From positions 62,001 to 126,000 of the forward strand of contig CBDDFS010000006.1 of assembly GCA_965227255.1 (NCBI GenBank): a stretch of DNA of 64,000 nucleotides, given 5' to 3'. Positions 32,308 through 42,177 of the stretch are shown piece after piece (within the stretch, counting starts at the first letter, position 1; every line of letters starts with the position of its first letter). Under the pieces are notes generated by a model. The model was not told where the DNA came from. It searched no databases and worked only from the letters and a program-made list of their open reading frames with translations. The DNA is from CBDDFS01 sp965227255. GTDB lineage: Bacteria; Bacteroidota; Bacteroidia; Flavobacteriales_E; Vicingaceae. The position numbers and the translations under genes were made by a program.

Positions 32308-33633
32308 CTAAATGTATTGTAGCTCTAAATTTAATACTTGCTCTGTATTCTCCCTAATTTTAAATGAATCATCAATACATCGACCAACAAGCCAGCATAT
32401 TTTACCTCCACTTGTCATGACCCATTGTCTTTCTTTTTCAGGCAAACTGAATTTCTTATCAATAAAATAGTCACTTAGCTTTTTACTGCCCTTCATACCA
32501 AATGGGGTGAATCTATCACCTTCTCTCCATTTTCTGAATTCAATCTCTTTAGAAAGCGTTGAAATGTCGAGATAGGCATGAAGAGGATCACTGAAATCGA
32601 GTTTTGATTCTTCTTTCAATGTTTTGAAGGCGCGAACGAAAAACGAATTTTCATTTAGCAAATCATTCAACTCGAACTTAAAAATCAATTCCTTTTCACT
32701 CTGATGAGAAGTCAAAATGAAGTCATTTCTGTCTCTGAAGAGTCGATATTCAGGAGAATAAAATATCCTTCCCGACTGCGAATCAATTGACTCAAGCACG
32801 TTTCTCACCTGATCTTTATTGAAACCGTATTTTCTCAGAGCCTGCTCAAGAAATAATTGTGGGAAATCAAGTTCCATCAGGTCGTGAATATCAATTCTAA
32901 TATCCTCACCTTCATTTCTGAATAGTAACTCGGTTTTCCTTTCGACATACTTCTTAAAGTCTGCCGAGATCTCATTCAGATTACTCATGACCTCCAACAG
33001 GGAATTTTTGAATCCAGGCGCTGTTTTTTGAAGAACCGGTATCAAGTTCTTTCGTATTCTGTTACGCAGATAAGAATCTGATCTGTTACTGCTGTCTTCC
33101 CTCCATGGAATTTTATTCCTCATCATGAAATCTTCAATTGATTCTCTCCCCAAAAACATAAGTGGCCGAATGATCTCATCTGTTTTAACAGGCATGCCAC
33201 TGGGTCCGGGTTGGCTTTTCTTACGCAGCAACTGAATAAAAAATGTCTCAATCTGGTCATCAAGATGATGAGCCGTTGCTATGAAGTCACAACCTTGTTC
33301 TTCCTTCAATTTTTTAAACCAATCATATCTCAATTCCCTCGCTGCCATTTGAATCGAGATAGAATTTTGTTCGGCATAAGAGCTTGTTTCAAAGGAAGTA
33401 CAAAAGACTTCCTCATTGCTGTTGGCAAAAGATTTTACAAATTCTTCATCTGCATCCGACTCATCCGATCTTAGCTTAAAATTGCAATGTGCGATGATAT
33501 AATTCAGCTTACTTTCCCGAAAGAGATGCCACAAGAACATAGAATCCATTCCTCCACTGACAGCCAGCAAGATTTTATCAGAGGAATTGACACCCAGATC
33601 TTCAAAAAGAAATTTTTCAAAATCGATTTTCAT
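32308..33633 (-). CDS. tilS: tRNA(Ile)-lysidine synthetase
   Basis: 441 residues from the ATG at 33633, which overlaps the pabB stop by 4 bp; the longer frame to 33684 would overlap pabB more deeply. The PP-loop ATPase motif is LLAVSGGMDSMFLWHLF, followed by IIAHCNFKLRSDESDADEEFV, ATAHHLDDQIETFF and the RP-LM-LGRESIEDFM region. The C-terminal TilS domain includes GDRFTPFGMKGSKKLSDYFIDKKF. It converts C34 of tRNA-Ile2 to lysidine, an essential step for AUA decoding. Confidence 0.94.
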   Translation of the reverse strand: MKIDFEKFLFEDLGVNSSDKILLAVSGGMDSMFLWHLFRESKLNYIIAHCNFKLRSDESDADEEFVKSFANSNEEVFCTSFETSSYAEQNSISIQMAARELRYDWFKKLKEEQGCDFIATAHHLDDQIETFFIQLLRKKSQPGPSGMPVKTDEIIRPLMFLGRESIEDFMMRNKIPWREDSSNRSDSYLRNRIRKNLIPVLQKTAPGFKNSLLEVMSNLNEISADFKKYVERKTELLFRNEGEDIRIDIHDLMELDFPQLFLEQALRKYGFNKDQVRNVLESIDSQSGRIFYSPEYRLFRDRNDFILTSHQSEKELIFKFELNDLLNENSFFVRAFKTLKEESKLDFSDPLHAYLDISTLSKEIEFRKWREGDRFTPFGMKGSKKLSDYFIDKKFSLPEKERQWVMTSGGKICWLVGRCIDDSFKIRENTEQVLNLELQYI

Positions 33634-34991
33634 TCTCCTGCCCTGACTATAGCCTTCAACAAGGCTTCTGATTTTAATACGCACTCATCCCATTCTTTTT
33701 CTGGATCACACAAAGCCGTAATAGCACTACCCGTTTTAATACTCAGACCTGTAGATTCTTCATCATAGAAAATACTTCGAATTACAACGTTAAGGTCAAA
33801 ATTTCTCGAAGGGGAAATCAAACCGAGGGATCCTGAAAACATTCCTCTTTTGAAGTGTTCATGTTCTTCGATCAATTTCATCGCCCTTAGCTTTGGCGCA
33901 CCTGTCATTGATCCCATGGGAAAGCAATGTTTAATAGCATCCACAAAATGTACTTCTTCCTTTAACTCAGACTCAATGGAGGAAATCATCTGATGCACAT
34001 GAGGAAAGGTGTAGATTCCGAAGAGTTCAGTGACTTTTACCGATGATCTTTTCGCCGTATGTGACAGATCATTTCTCACAAGATCGACGATCATAACATT
34101 CTCACCCCTCTCCTTCTTATCCTCAAGCAATTCTTTTTTTAACGATTCATCTTCTGCGTGATTTGAACTTCTTTTTCTCGTTCCTTTTATGGGTTGCGAG
34201 ACTAGCTTATTTCCGTTTTTCAAAAGAAATCTTTCCGGACTGGCACAAATGAGATGTTTGTTTTGAAATTTGAAATAGGTGAAAAAAGGCGCAGGAGACC
34301 GTTTGTTGAGGTGTAAGGCCGTGGAAAGTGGATCGATCTTCATTTCCGCATACAATTCTCTGCAATAATTGATCTCATATATATTACCGTATTTGATCTC
34401 TTCTAATAATTGATCAACGTGTTTGATATATTCGCTTCGAGATGGATTCGGATGAAAATCCGACTCATTAATTCCGCTGACAGAAGTCTTATCCAAACTT
34501 TCTTGATTCAGATCATACATGACCTTCTCCTCATTGCCTGCGGCATTTACACAAATTTCATCCTCTGTTAGTGTGATGATAACCTCAGGAACAAAGAGAA
34601 CAGCTTCCGGAAATCCGATTTTATCAGGATTCTCGGAGGAGATCTTTTCCACATCGTTTTTCAGGTCGTAGGAAAAAGCCGTGGTTATCCAGGATCCTGA
34701 ATTGCGATCAATAAAATCTTTAATTTTTTCGAAAGCCTTGTCGGTATCTTGTAATTCCAACAAAGAAGTTGAACCCAGACAAGCAATGACATCCCCTGAG
34801 CTGTGCTCATTTGAAAAGGAATTGAAATAAATTGCAGAAACTTCGAACGACTTTGAATAATACAGAACCTTTTCAAGAAAAGTCTCTTTGTCGTTTATTC
34901 GCTGTCGGTAGGAAAAATCATATTGATCGAGATCAATCTTCAATGATTGAAAGACTTCCCCGCTGATATTTTTTGAAGTAATCCGGTCCAT
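33630..34991 (-). CDS. pabB: Aminodeoxychorismate synthase component I (chorismate-binding)
   Basis: About 453 residues from the Met at 34991; an earlier Met at 35030 is also in frame. A chorismate-binding enzyme: NIYEINYCRELYAEM, HLICASPERFLL, VSQPIKGTRKR (the PIKGT motif), ENVMIVDLVRNDLSHTA, FPHVHQMISSI, FPMGSMTGAPKLRAM and the end SAITALCDPEKEWDECVLK. The lack of a strong feedback tryptophan site and the length favour PabB (folate) over TrpE. The 5' end overlaps the 3' end of the upstream gene by about 59 bp. Confidence 0.88.
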   Translation of the reverse strand: MDRITSKNISGEVFQSLKIDLDQYDFSYRQRINDKETFLEKVLYYSKSFEVSAIYFNSFSNEHSSGDVIACLGSTSLLELQDTDKAFEKIKDFIDRNSGSWITTAFSYDLKNDVEKISSENPDKIGFPEAVLFVPEVIITLTEDEICVNAAGNEEKVMYDLNQESLDKTSVSGINESDFHPNPSRSEYIKHVDQLLEEIKYGNIYEINYCRELYAEMKIDPLSTALHLNKRSPAPFFTYFKFQNKHLICASPERFLLKNGNKLVSQPIKGTRKRSSNHAEDESLKKELLEDKKERGENVMIVDLVRNDLSHTAKRSSVKVTELFGIYTFPHVHQMISSIESELKEEVHFVDAIKHCFPMGSMTGAPKLRAMKLIEEHEHFKRGMFSGSLGLISPSRNFDLNVVIRSIFYDEESTGLSIKTGSAITALCDPEKEWDECVLKSEALLKAIVRAGE

Positions 34992-35574
34992 CAAAATCCT
35001 TGAATTTAACAGGTTTTTGACCAAATGCAAATTTTAAAGTTCCTCCGATAATGGCCGTTCCGGCTCCTATAGTCGCCACGGTCACGAATCTGTCTGTAGA
35101 CCACCCATTGGGTATTAAAGCGATAAGTGGCGAAGTTATCAATGCGGCCAATCCAACTGTCCAGAGTGAATTTCCAACAGAAGAAATCATAGGAGAAAAT
35201 GACATGCCTTTGATGTCTCTTAGCTGGACATTTAGATGATCTTTTTCATATTCCTTTTCGATTAAAAAGGATGTTTTATTGGTGTAATAAAGCACTACAT
35301 AACTTTCGGATAGAAAGATCTTTTCACCCCTTATCGAATCGATCAATGAATAAACCCTCGCTTCAATAATACTATCACTCTTCCTGCCCGGATACAACCT
35401 GTCGTAATCGATTCGGAAATCAAGGTTTCGACCTTTTTTAATGTGATAGACCTTCTTCCCTTTCTCGTTGTAAACACCTATTTTTTGGGCAGACAAAGAG
35501 CCAGCAAAAAATACGAGAAGAAAAAAATAAAATGAAAACCTCTTAACCGAAGTCTCCTTTAAAAAATTAAACAT
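34933..35574 (-). CDS. Hypothetical exported protein
   Basis: 213 residues from the Met at 35574 (signal peptide MFNFLKETSVKRFSFYFFLLVFFAGSLSAQ spans 35485-35574), which overlaps the lpdA stop by 8 bp; the longer frame to 35643 is unlikely. The mature part has a beta-rich half (VYHIKKGRNLDFRIDYDRL..., YVVLYYTNKTSFLIEKEY) and then hydrophobic stretches (TVGLAALITSPLIALIP and FVTVATIGAGTAIIGGTLKFAFG). Similar small proteins follow metabolic genes in Bacteroidota, but no function is known to me. Confidence 0.65.
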   Translation of the reverse strand: MFNFLKETSVKRFSFYFFLLVFFAGSLSAQKIGVYNEKGKKVYHIKKGRNLDFRIDYDRLYPGRKSDSIIEARVYSLIDSIRGEKIFLSESYVVLYYTNKTSFLIEKEYEKDHLNVQLRDIKGMSFSPMISSVGNSLWTVGLAALITSPLIALIPNGWSTDRFVTVATIGAGTAIIGGTLKFAFGQKPVKFKDFDGPDYFKKYQRGSLSIIED

Positions 35575-36970
35575 GTATTGCCCGCTTGTCGGTCGCATCG
35601 AGAGCTGCCTCTTTAAACGCCTCTGTAAAGGTTGGGTGTGCATGGCTCATTCTCGCTACATCTTCAGCTGATGCTCTGAATTCCATAGCTACAACGGCTT
35701 CCGCGATCATGTCGGCTGCCCTTGGACCGATCATATGCACTCCAAGGATCTCATCTGTTTCTGCATGTGCCAGAACCTTCACCTGACCGTCGATATCCAT
35801 ACTGGCTCTTGCCCGACCACTGGCCCTAAATGGAAATGAGCCTGTTTTATATGCAACTCCCTCTTCTTTGAGCTGCTCTTCCGTTTTGCCAACACTGGCA
35901 ACTTCCGGCCATGTGTAAACCACACCCGGTATCAGATTATAGTCGATATGAGGTTTTTGCCCCATCATTACTTCTGCCACAAACATTCCTTCTTCTTCGG
36001 CTTTATGTGCCAACATTGCTCCTTTCACCACATCACCGATGGCATATATTCCGGGGACATTGGTCTGAAGGTGATCGTCAACTTCCACTCTTCCCCGATC
36101 ATCCACATTCACACCCGCATTCTCAAGTCCAAGACCTTCGGTATAAGGCTTGCGACCTACCGAAACCAGGCAATAATCTCCTTTGAGTTCCATGTCATTG
36201 CCTTTTTTATCCTTTGCTTTCAGGGTGACCGTTTTTCCTTTGGCCGTGACTCCTTCAACCTGATGCCCTAAATAGAACTTAAAACCTTCTTTCTTCAGAA
36301 CCCGCTGCAATTCCTTACCCATAGTTGCATCCATGGTTGGAATGATGGAATTCATGTATTCAACCACAGAGACATCCGAACCCAATCTGGCGTAAACACT
36401 TCCCAATTCAAGGCCAATTACTCCACCTCCAATAACAATCAGATGTTTTGGAATTTCAGTGAGAGAAAGTGCTTCTGTGGAGGTGATAATTCTTTTCTTA
36501 TCCGGTTCCATTCCCGGGAAATAATTTGGCTTTGATCCGGTGGCGATGACGGTCTTGTCCGTTTCTATCTTCGTCACCTTGCCTTTCTCGTCTGTAATGT
36601 TGATCTCATTTTTCGATGCAAAAGATCCCAGACCATGGAAAACAGTGATTTTGTTTTTCTTCATTAGGAAGTCTATACCGGCAACTGTCTGCTCAACCAC
36701 ACCGTTTTTCCGCGTGATCATTTGCTTGAAATCAACCTTCATTCCCGTGCTATTAATGCCATGTTCCTTGAAGCGATGAAGGGCATTGTGATAATGTTCA
36801 CTTGAGTCGAGCAAAGCCTTCGATGGAATGCATCCAACATTCAAACAGGTACCTCCCAGAGAATTATACTTTTCTATAATGGCCGTTTTCATACCCAACT
36901 GGGCGCAGCGTATTGCACAAACGTAGCCTCCCGGACCTGATCCTATTACTACAACATCGAATTTTTCCAT
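35567..36970 (-). CDS. lpdA: Dihydrolipoyl dehydrogenase
   Basis: 467 residues, full length. FAD-binding GSGPGGYVCAIRCAQ, the redox disulfide in GGTCLNVGCIPSKALL, NAD-binding VIGGGVIGLELGSVYARLG, FAD region GIYAIGDVVKGAMLAHKAEEEG, and the C-terminal dimer interface with catalytic His-Glu (HAHPTFTEAF). It is the E3 subunit of pyruvate, 2-oxoglutarate and branched-chain dehydrogenase complexes. Its promoter box is probably at 36987-36994. Confidence 0.97.
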   Translation of the reverse strand: MEKFDVVVIGSGPGGYVCAIRCAQLGMKTAIIEKYNSLGGTCLNVGCIPSKALLDSSEHYHNALHRFKEHGINSTGMKVDFKQMITRKNGVVEQTVAGIDFLMKKNKITVFHGLGSFASKNEINITDEKGKVTKIETDKTVIATGSKPNYFPGMEPDKKRIITSTEALSLTEIPKHLIVIGGGVIGLELGSVYARLGSDVSVVEYMNSIIPTMDATMGKELQRVLKKEGFKFYLGHQVEGVTAKGKTVTLKAKDKKGNDMELKGDYCLVSVGRKPYTEGLGLENAGVNVDDRGRVEVDDHLQTNVPGIYAIGDVVKGAMLAHKAEEEGMFVAEVMMGQKPHIDYNLIPGVVYTWPEVASVGKTEEQLKEEGVAYKTGSFPFRASGRARASMDIDGQVKVLAHAETDEILGVHMIGPRAADMIAEAVVAMEFRASAEDVARMSHAHPTFTEAFKEAALDATDKRAIHV

Positions 36971-36986
36971 TCCAAATTATTTTCGA

Positions 36987-36994
36987 CAAAAATA
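36987..36994 (-). promoter_or_regulatory. Promoter -7 box for lpdA
   Basis: The minus strand reads TATTTTTG, matching TAnnTTTG, 16 bp upstream of the lpdA ATG. A TTTTG lies about 15 bp further upstream as a possible -33 element. Confidence 0.4.
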
Positions 36995-37080
36995 TAAATA
37001 TTGAAGGGGCAAAATCATGCTAAGGCAAATTTCATTAACTTAGGGCATAGGCTCTGAACGTGCCTTATAAAACTTGAATT

Positions 37081-38730
37081 ATGAAAAAAGCAATACTCAG
37101 CATTCTATTCTCTATAGCCACCCTTCAATTCGCCTTTGCTCACCAAGTGACAGGAGTTATAAAATTGGAAGGAGAAAATAATCATGCCGGAGTGAAAGTG
37201 ATGTACAATGCTACCTCGGGGTCGGCTACTACAGATTCAACTTTTACCAATGCAGATGGAGAATATTCCCTGAATTTACAAGGTGGTATTTACAATTTAG
37301 AACTGAGTAAGGACGGCTTCTGGTCAAAAGGTCAGAATGGCATTCTTATATCAAAGGATGAATTCTTCGATCACGATTCACTGAGAACCACGAAGGGAAT
37401 TAAAGAAATTAGTGGCTCGATCAAAGACACACTCTATGCTGATACCCATTATGTAGCTATCGGCAACATTAGAATTCAAGCAGGTGATGTACTTTACATT
37501 GAACCTGGTGTGACCATTAGTTTTAAAACGGACAAGAAATTCCAGGTTAATGGAGAGCTCATTGCTCATGGATTGCCAGAGCAAAGAATAACCTTCGGTC
37601 TTTACAGTGGAGAATCAGAAAAATGGGATGGCATATATATCACCAGGGATTCTTTAAATTTCGAAATATCTTACGTCAACGTTATTGATGCTGCCGAAGG
37701 CTTTGAGGTCAATTCTGTGGCTTATTTCCATCTTGATAATTGTTTCATACATCGCGTGAAATATGGCATGATCAATTTCAATTTAGGACAGGTTGTGGAT
37801 AGTGCTTTGATAGAAAATTGCCGCTTCAAACAAAGCAGTGATGTATCATTGGAAGGTAATGTTGGTTATTGGGTGCGGGTTGAAAACAATGATTTTGAGC
37901 ACATTTTTGGAAGAGGTTTGCAAGCCCGTCAAAATTGGGATGTAATTGGAAATCGTTTTATGTACAGCAGGACAGGAGTATTCTATCAACCGGGAAGGGT
38001 TGAACGAAATGTCTTTTACAAATGCTCAACCGGTGCTTCGGGTTACAGCGGAAGCTTTATGAACAATACATTCACCGACTGTGATGTAGCATTTTCAAAT
38101 GGATATTATAGTGCCAAAAAATTTACAATGAATTGTTTCGATAACAATGAGGTGGATATTGATTTTGGCACCGGATCAGGAAATAGCCCGGAAATGAAAT
38201 ATAACTTCTTTAATTATGAAGCTAAATTTCATGGAGATGTTCCTCTCGGAATGGGAGTTCCCGTGAGCACCAATAATAATGGAGATGAAATTGATTCTTA
38301 TTTGAATGTAATTGATACGATGGCGAAGTTATATACGACAGATACAGCCAATCGACATGCATTTCATCCAATGAAAAATTCTCCATTGGTGGATGCAGGT
38401 GATCCAAATTATTTCGATGATGATGGATCAATCAGGGACATTGGTGCATACCCATACAGTGTTTTAGTTGGAGAAGAAGAGCACGAAATAACCCCTCTTG
38501 AAATTAAGGTATTCCCGAATCCCTTTAGCTCTGTAGTCAATTTTGAGATACCCTTTCAAGAAGAATTTGACCTGACGATTTTTGATGGACAGGGTCGCAT
38601 GGTTAAACAGGGGCTGGGATTTAATGGTCCTCTTTTTACCATGGATTTAAATGACGTTGAAAAGGGCATTTATTTTTACAGGATTGTCACAGAAAACAAA
38701 GTTTACTCAGGGCAATTGATTTCTAGATAG
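37081..38730 (+). CDS. Secreted right-handed beta-helix protein with T9SS sorting domain
   Basis: 549 residues. The signal peptide ends ...FAFAHQ. A carboxypeptidase-regulatory-like beta sandwich (about 22-100: VTGVIKLEGENNHAGVKV, GEYSLNLQGGIYNLELSKDGF) is followed by a parallel beta-helix (about 120-430) with many short NxF-type rungs (VENNDFEHIF, ENCRFKQSSD, VERNVFYKC). The C-terminal type A sorting domain is IKVFPNPFSSVVNFE ... GIYFYRIVTENKVYSGQLISR. It should cross the outer membrane through the type IX system and be anchored or released at the surface. Adhesin or glycan-binding is possible. A close paralogue follows 35 bp downstream. Confidence 0.88.
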   Translation: MKKAILSILFSIATLQFAFAHQVTGVIKLEGENNHAGVKVMYNATSGSATTDSTFTNADGEYSLNLQGGIYNLELSKDGFWSKGQNGILISKDEFFDHDSLRTTKGIKEISGSIKDTLYADTHYVAIGNIRIQAGDVLYIEPGVTISFKTDKKFQVNGELIAHGLPEQRITFGLYSGESEKWDGIYITRDSLNFEISYVNVIDAAEGFEVNSVAYFHLDNCFIHRVKYGMINFNLGQVVDSALIENCRFKQSSDVSLEGNVGYWVRVENNDFEHIFGRGLQARQNWDVIGNRFMYSRTGVFYQPGRVERNVFYKCSTGASGYSGSFMNNTFTDCDVAFSNGYYSAKKFTMNCFDNNEVDIDFGTGSGNSPEMKYNFFNYEAKFHGDVPLGMGVPVSTNNNGDEIDSYLNVIDTMAKLYTTDTANRHAFHPMKNSPLVDAGDPNYFDDDGSIRDIGAYPYSVLVGEEEHEITPLEIKVFPNPFSSVVNFEIPFQEEFDLTIFDGQGRMVKQGLGFNGPLFTMDLNDVEKGIYFYRIVTENKVYSGQLISR

Positions 38731-38765
38731 CCAAAAGAATACTAATTTGTGAGTTTACTCATGTC

Positions 38766-40430
38766 ATGATTGGATCGAATATGAATCACATACTGCCGAC
38801 CATTTTTTGTTTGATGATCTCCTATGTTTCCTTTGCAGTTCAGGTTACCGGAAATGTAACTCTTGAAGATGAAAGCGATCATAGTGGCATTAAAGTATTG
38901 TTCAGTGCTGCCTCAGCTTCGGCTGTCAGTGATTCTACTTTCACTGATTCTAATGGTGATTATTCCTTAAATCTAAGTGCCGGAAATTATGAGGTTAAAT
39001 TGAGTAAGGAGGATTACAAAATCATTGAGGAAGGACCTTATTTCATTAGTTCAGACAAACATTTTGATCATGGTGAAATGGAGGCTAGCCTCAGCTATGT
39101 AATATTGGATGGAAACATAAATGGAACATTGTATGCCGACACAAACTATTTGGTGATTGATAAAGCCACTATCGATAGAGACGATACGCTGATCCTTGAA
39201 GCTGGAGCAGTTATATACTTTCAAAACAGCACGCAGTTTTGGATCAACGGTATAATGATCACAAATTCAGACGAAGAATCCAGAATCACATTCAAAATGC
39301 ATGAAGATTATTCAAGCATGCGTTTCACCGGAATTTATATGGATAATAAGAATGTGAGCAATGAGTTTAAGTACATGGACATCATCAATTCACGTTTTGG
39401 CATTCAGGTTCGGAATCAGAAGAATTTTAAAATCTCCAATATTGAATTCATCAATTCACATTTTGATGGAATCGCACTGGAATATGTAGATAGTGCCTTT
39501 ATTAGTCATTGTAATTTTAACGGTACAAATACAGGAATAAATAACAAGTCTTCAGGGACTCACATGGAAATTGAATACTGTGAATTCACAGGCTTCGACA
39601 AACAAGGCATTTACAGCAATTCCGGTGCAAATATTCGTCATTGCCGTTTTATAGACAATGAAAGAGGGATTTCAGGAGGTCAAAATCAAATCGAAAGAAA
39701 TTTGTTTGTCAACAATAAGACTGGTATTGGTGGATCAAGTTGTGCTTCATGTCAGATTGTAAACAACACCTTCTACGAAAATGACCGCGCTATCAGTTTA
39801 GGCTCAATGGCAACTTATGATGGTCAAATCCTTATGAACTGTTTTGCAAATAATGATGTAGACCTTTACTCAAGCGCAACTTCAATTTCCGCTTCTGGGA
39901 TTACCTATAACTTTTTGGATAAGAATAATGCAAAAAACAATCCCGTTTTAGGAGCCGGAATTCCAATTGGAGTTAACCAAAAAGGAGATAGTATAGACAC
40001 ACATTTTAATGTGATCGAATACGAGGTTAATTTTTATACCATAGACCTTTCGAGTCGTTTCGCATTTTTCCCCTATTACGAATCTTCTTTGGTTGATGCG
40101 GGCAATCCAAATTACAAAGACGAAGACGGATCAATCCGTGATATCGGAGCATTTGCCTATGTATCTTACTTAAGTGATCAGAAGACTGTTGCAGAGAAGA
40201 ATGAGCTCAAGGTTTATCCAAATCCTTTTGATCAGGAAGTGTTCTTTGATTTGCCTGAAAACGAAGTATTCACCATTCAACTATTCGACGTGAATGGTCA
40301 GTTAATGTTTCGAGATGAAGGCGTTACAGGTCGATACAGATTGCAATCCCCGAAATTTGAACCTGGAATGATGTTTTATCAAGTCAGCGGAAAAGAAAAT
40401 GTCTTTACGGGCAAATTGATCAGTCGTTGA
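38766..40430 (+). CDS. Paralogous secreted beta-helix protein with T9SS sorting domain
   Basis: 554 residues (a second Met at 38781 gives a slightly shorter signal peptide). Same order of domains as the upstream gene: signal peptide ending SFAVQ, regulatory-like beta sandwich (VTGNVTLEDESDHSGIKVLFSAAS), a beta-helix of NxxF rungs, the DAGNPNYKDEDGSIRDIGAF motif near its end, and a type A sorting domain (LKVYPNPFDQEVFFDL ... VFTGKLISR). The two are clearly a tandem duplication that has diverged. Its 3' end overlaps that of the convergent lnt gene by 11 bp. Confidence 0.87.
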   Translation: MIGSNMNHILPTIFCLMISYVSFAVQVTGNVTLEDESDHSGIKVLFSAASASAVSDSTFTDSNGDYSLNLSAGNYEVKLSKEDYKIIEEGPYFISSDKHFDHGEMEASLSYVILDGNINGTLYADTNYLVIDKATIDRDDTLILEAGAVIYFQNSTQFWINGIMITNSDEESRITFKMHEDYSSMRFTGIYMDNKNVSNEFKYMDIINSRFGIQVRNQKNFKISNIEFINSHFDGIALEYVDSAFISHCNFNGTNTGINNKSSGTHMEIEYCEFTGFDKQGIYSNSGANIRHCRFIDNERGISGGQNQIERNLFVNNKTGIGGSSCASCQIVNNTFYENDRAISLGSMATYDGQILMNCFANNDVDLYSSATSISASGITYNFLDKNNAKNNPVLGAGIPIGVNQKGDSIDTHFNVIEYEVNFYTIDLSSRFAFFPYYESSLVDAGNPNYKDEDGSIRDIGAFAYVSYLSDQKTVAEKNELKVYPNPFDQEVFFDLPENEVFTIQLFDVNGQLMFRDEGVTGRYRLQSPKFEPGMMFYQVSGKENVFTGKLISR

Positions 40431-42051
40431 TTCTTGCCGGAATCAATCTTTTTACCATCGTCCAGATTAGCAGCAATACGGCCACAAAGGCGGCCATTCT
40501 GCCTAAATAGTCTCCATGACGGGCATAAAAAGTGAGTTCATTATTCAGATTTAATTCTCCTCGAATGGCATCGGGCGTCCACCATTCTGTTCTTTGTAAA
40601 ATCTCTCCTTTTTGATTGATAAAGGCGCTGATTCCTGTATTGGCCGACCTCGCAACAGATCTTCTCAATTCTATGGCCCTCAATCTGCTATACGCCAGAT
40701 GCTGATGATACCCAGATGTATTTCCCCACCAACCGTCATTCGTGACCACACCCAAGAGATTACCGCCTTTCTTAACAAATTCGGTAAGAAATTCTCCATA
40801 GATTGATTCGTAGCAAATGGCCGGTATTACTTTAACATCTCGACCATCTTCGGTTTTGGAAACGAAGACTTTAGGCTCTTTTTCACTTCCCAAGCTTCCA
40901 CTGGCTCCACCTAAGTCAATAGAGAGTTTCTTCATGAAATCAAACTGAGCAATAAAGGGCATTTTTTCTACTCCCAGAACAAGCTTTTTCTTGCGATAAA
41001 TCTGATAGTCTTTACTTCCGTCCATTTGCATAACAGAATTGTAATAATCGTATTCAAAACCACTTCCGTCTCTCAAGGGCCTGGAGGTTGGGGTAAATTC
41101 TGAAGCATCCCGGTATAATCGAATAGAAGATAGTCCAACAACATATTTCGCCTTTGGAAATCTGTTCAGCAACTCAGTCACTTTGATTACTCCATATGAG
41201 TAATCAAGTTCACTTTCCCAATAGCCGACCGGAAAAGCCGTCTCGGGTCCAAAGATCAATTCCGTGTTTGGTGTGATTGCCCCTTCACTCAGCTCGACTA
41301 ATTTATCGATCTGCTCTTGCTCCGTCATACCGTCGAATTTGTCGTTGTAAGGATCAATATTGGGTTGAACCAGAACAATTTCAATGGGATCTTCTTGCTC
41401 TTCAAATGTGTAATAAATGGCCATGGAAGATAATATTGGGATCAAGAGCAATGATCCCAGAATACCATATTGCGTGTATCTGATTCTGATTGATACCTTG
41501 TCTTTAACGATAAGGAAGACATAAAAAAGAAGGGTGTTGAATCCAAGGATCCAGAATGTACCTCCCAAAGTTCCGGTGTATTCATACCATTGAATCCAGG
41601 TAATTCGATTTGCGAAAACATTGCCAAGGTTTAACCAGATCCATGAAAGATCCCAGTTGGTATGTAGATATTCAAAGGCCAGCCAGTAGAATACCAGAGA
41701 AGCATATCCGACCTTTTCATTGATGTTTCTTTTGGTAAGATGGAAGAGCATAAAGATCAATGCCATGAACAGAGCATTGAATACCTCAGCCATGATCATA
41801 CCTTCAAATGATGCCAATCTGATCCAGCTTGTTGTTGTGAAATTGAAGATGAAAAACGTCAGATAGGCATATAAAAAAACTACACCAGCTTTTCGTTTGG
41901 ATTCTCCTTCAGAAACCTTCTTCTCAACCCACAAAACAGGAAGGAGTGCAAAGAATATGAGGAATTCCAGATTGCCGATCTCAGGCCAGGAGATTGCGAG
42001 GAGTATTCCGGAAAGAATGGACATTCCTGTGTATGTAAGTCTTCTTTTCAC
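40420..42051 (-). CDS. lnt: Apolipoprotein N-acyltransferase
   Basis: 543 residues. Six or seven N-terminal membrane helices are followed by a periplasmic nitrilase domain (about 225-500) with the catalytic set visible: Glu in LIFGPETAFPVG, Lys in KKKLVLGVEKMPF and Cys in VIPAICYESIYGEF, followed by NDGWWGNTSGYHQHLAYSRLRAIELRRSVARSANTGISA. The final membrane helix is at the C-terminus. It adds the third acyl chain to bacterial lipoproteins. Confidence 0.94.
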   Translation of the reverse strand: MKRRLTYTGMSILSGILLAISWPEIGNLEFLIFFALLPVLWVEKKVSEGESKRKAGVVFLYAYLTFFIFNFTTTSWIRLASFEGMIMAEVFNALFMALIFMLFHLTKRNINEKVGYASLVFYWLAFEYLHTNWDLSWIWLNLGNVFANRITWIQWYEYTGTLGGTFWILGFNTLLFYVFLIVKDKVSIRIRYTQYGILGSLLLIPILSSMAIYYTFEEQEDPIEIVLVQPNIDPYNDKFDGMTEQEQIDKLVELSEGAITPNTELIFGPETAFPVGYWESELDYSYGVIKVTELLNRFPKAKYVVGLSSIRLYRDASEFTPTSRPLRDGSGFEYDYYNSVMQMDGSKDYQIYRKKKLVLGVEKMPFIAQFDFMKKLSIDLGGASGSLGSEKEPKVFVSKTEDGRDVKVIPAICYESIYGEFLTEFVKKGGNLLGVVTNDGWWGNTSGYHQHLAYSRLRAIELRRSVARSANTGISAFINQKGEILQRTEWWTPDAIRGELNLNNELTFYARHGDYLGRMAAFVAVLLLIWTMVKRLIPARIND

Positions 42052-42092
42052 GAAGGCAAATCTATTGGTTTAAATAAACATATGTTTTAAAT

Positions 42093-42134
42093 CTCCGATT
42101 TCCGAATTCCAAACTCCGAATTCAGAATTCCCAT
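42093..42134. repeat. Heptamer tandem repeat, CTCCGAA type
   Basis: Six units: CTCCGAT, TTCCGAA, TTCCAAA, CTCCGAA, TTCAGAA, TTCCCAT. Located between the divergently spaced lnt start and the porU2 end. The unit resembles the CATTCCG/AATTCAG units at 1393-1420. Confidence 0.65.
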
Positions 42135-42177
42135 CTCTCTCCCCTTATCAACCTATATACCTATTCACTTGATAAGC

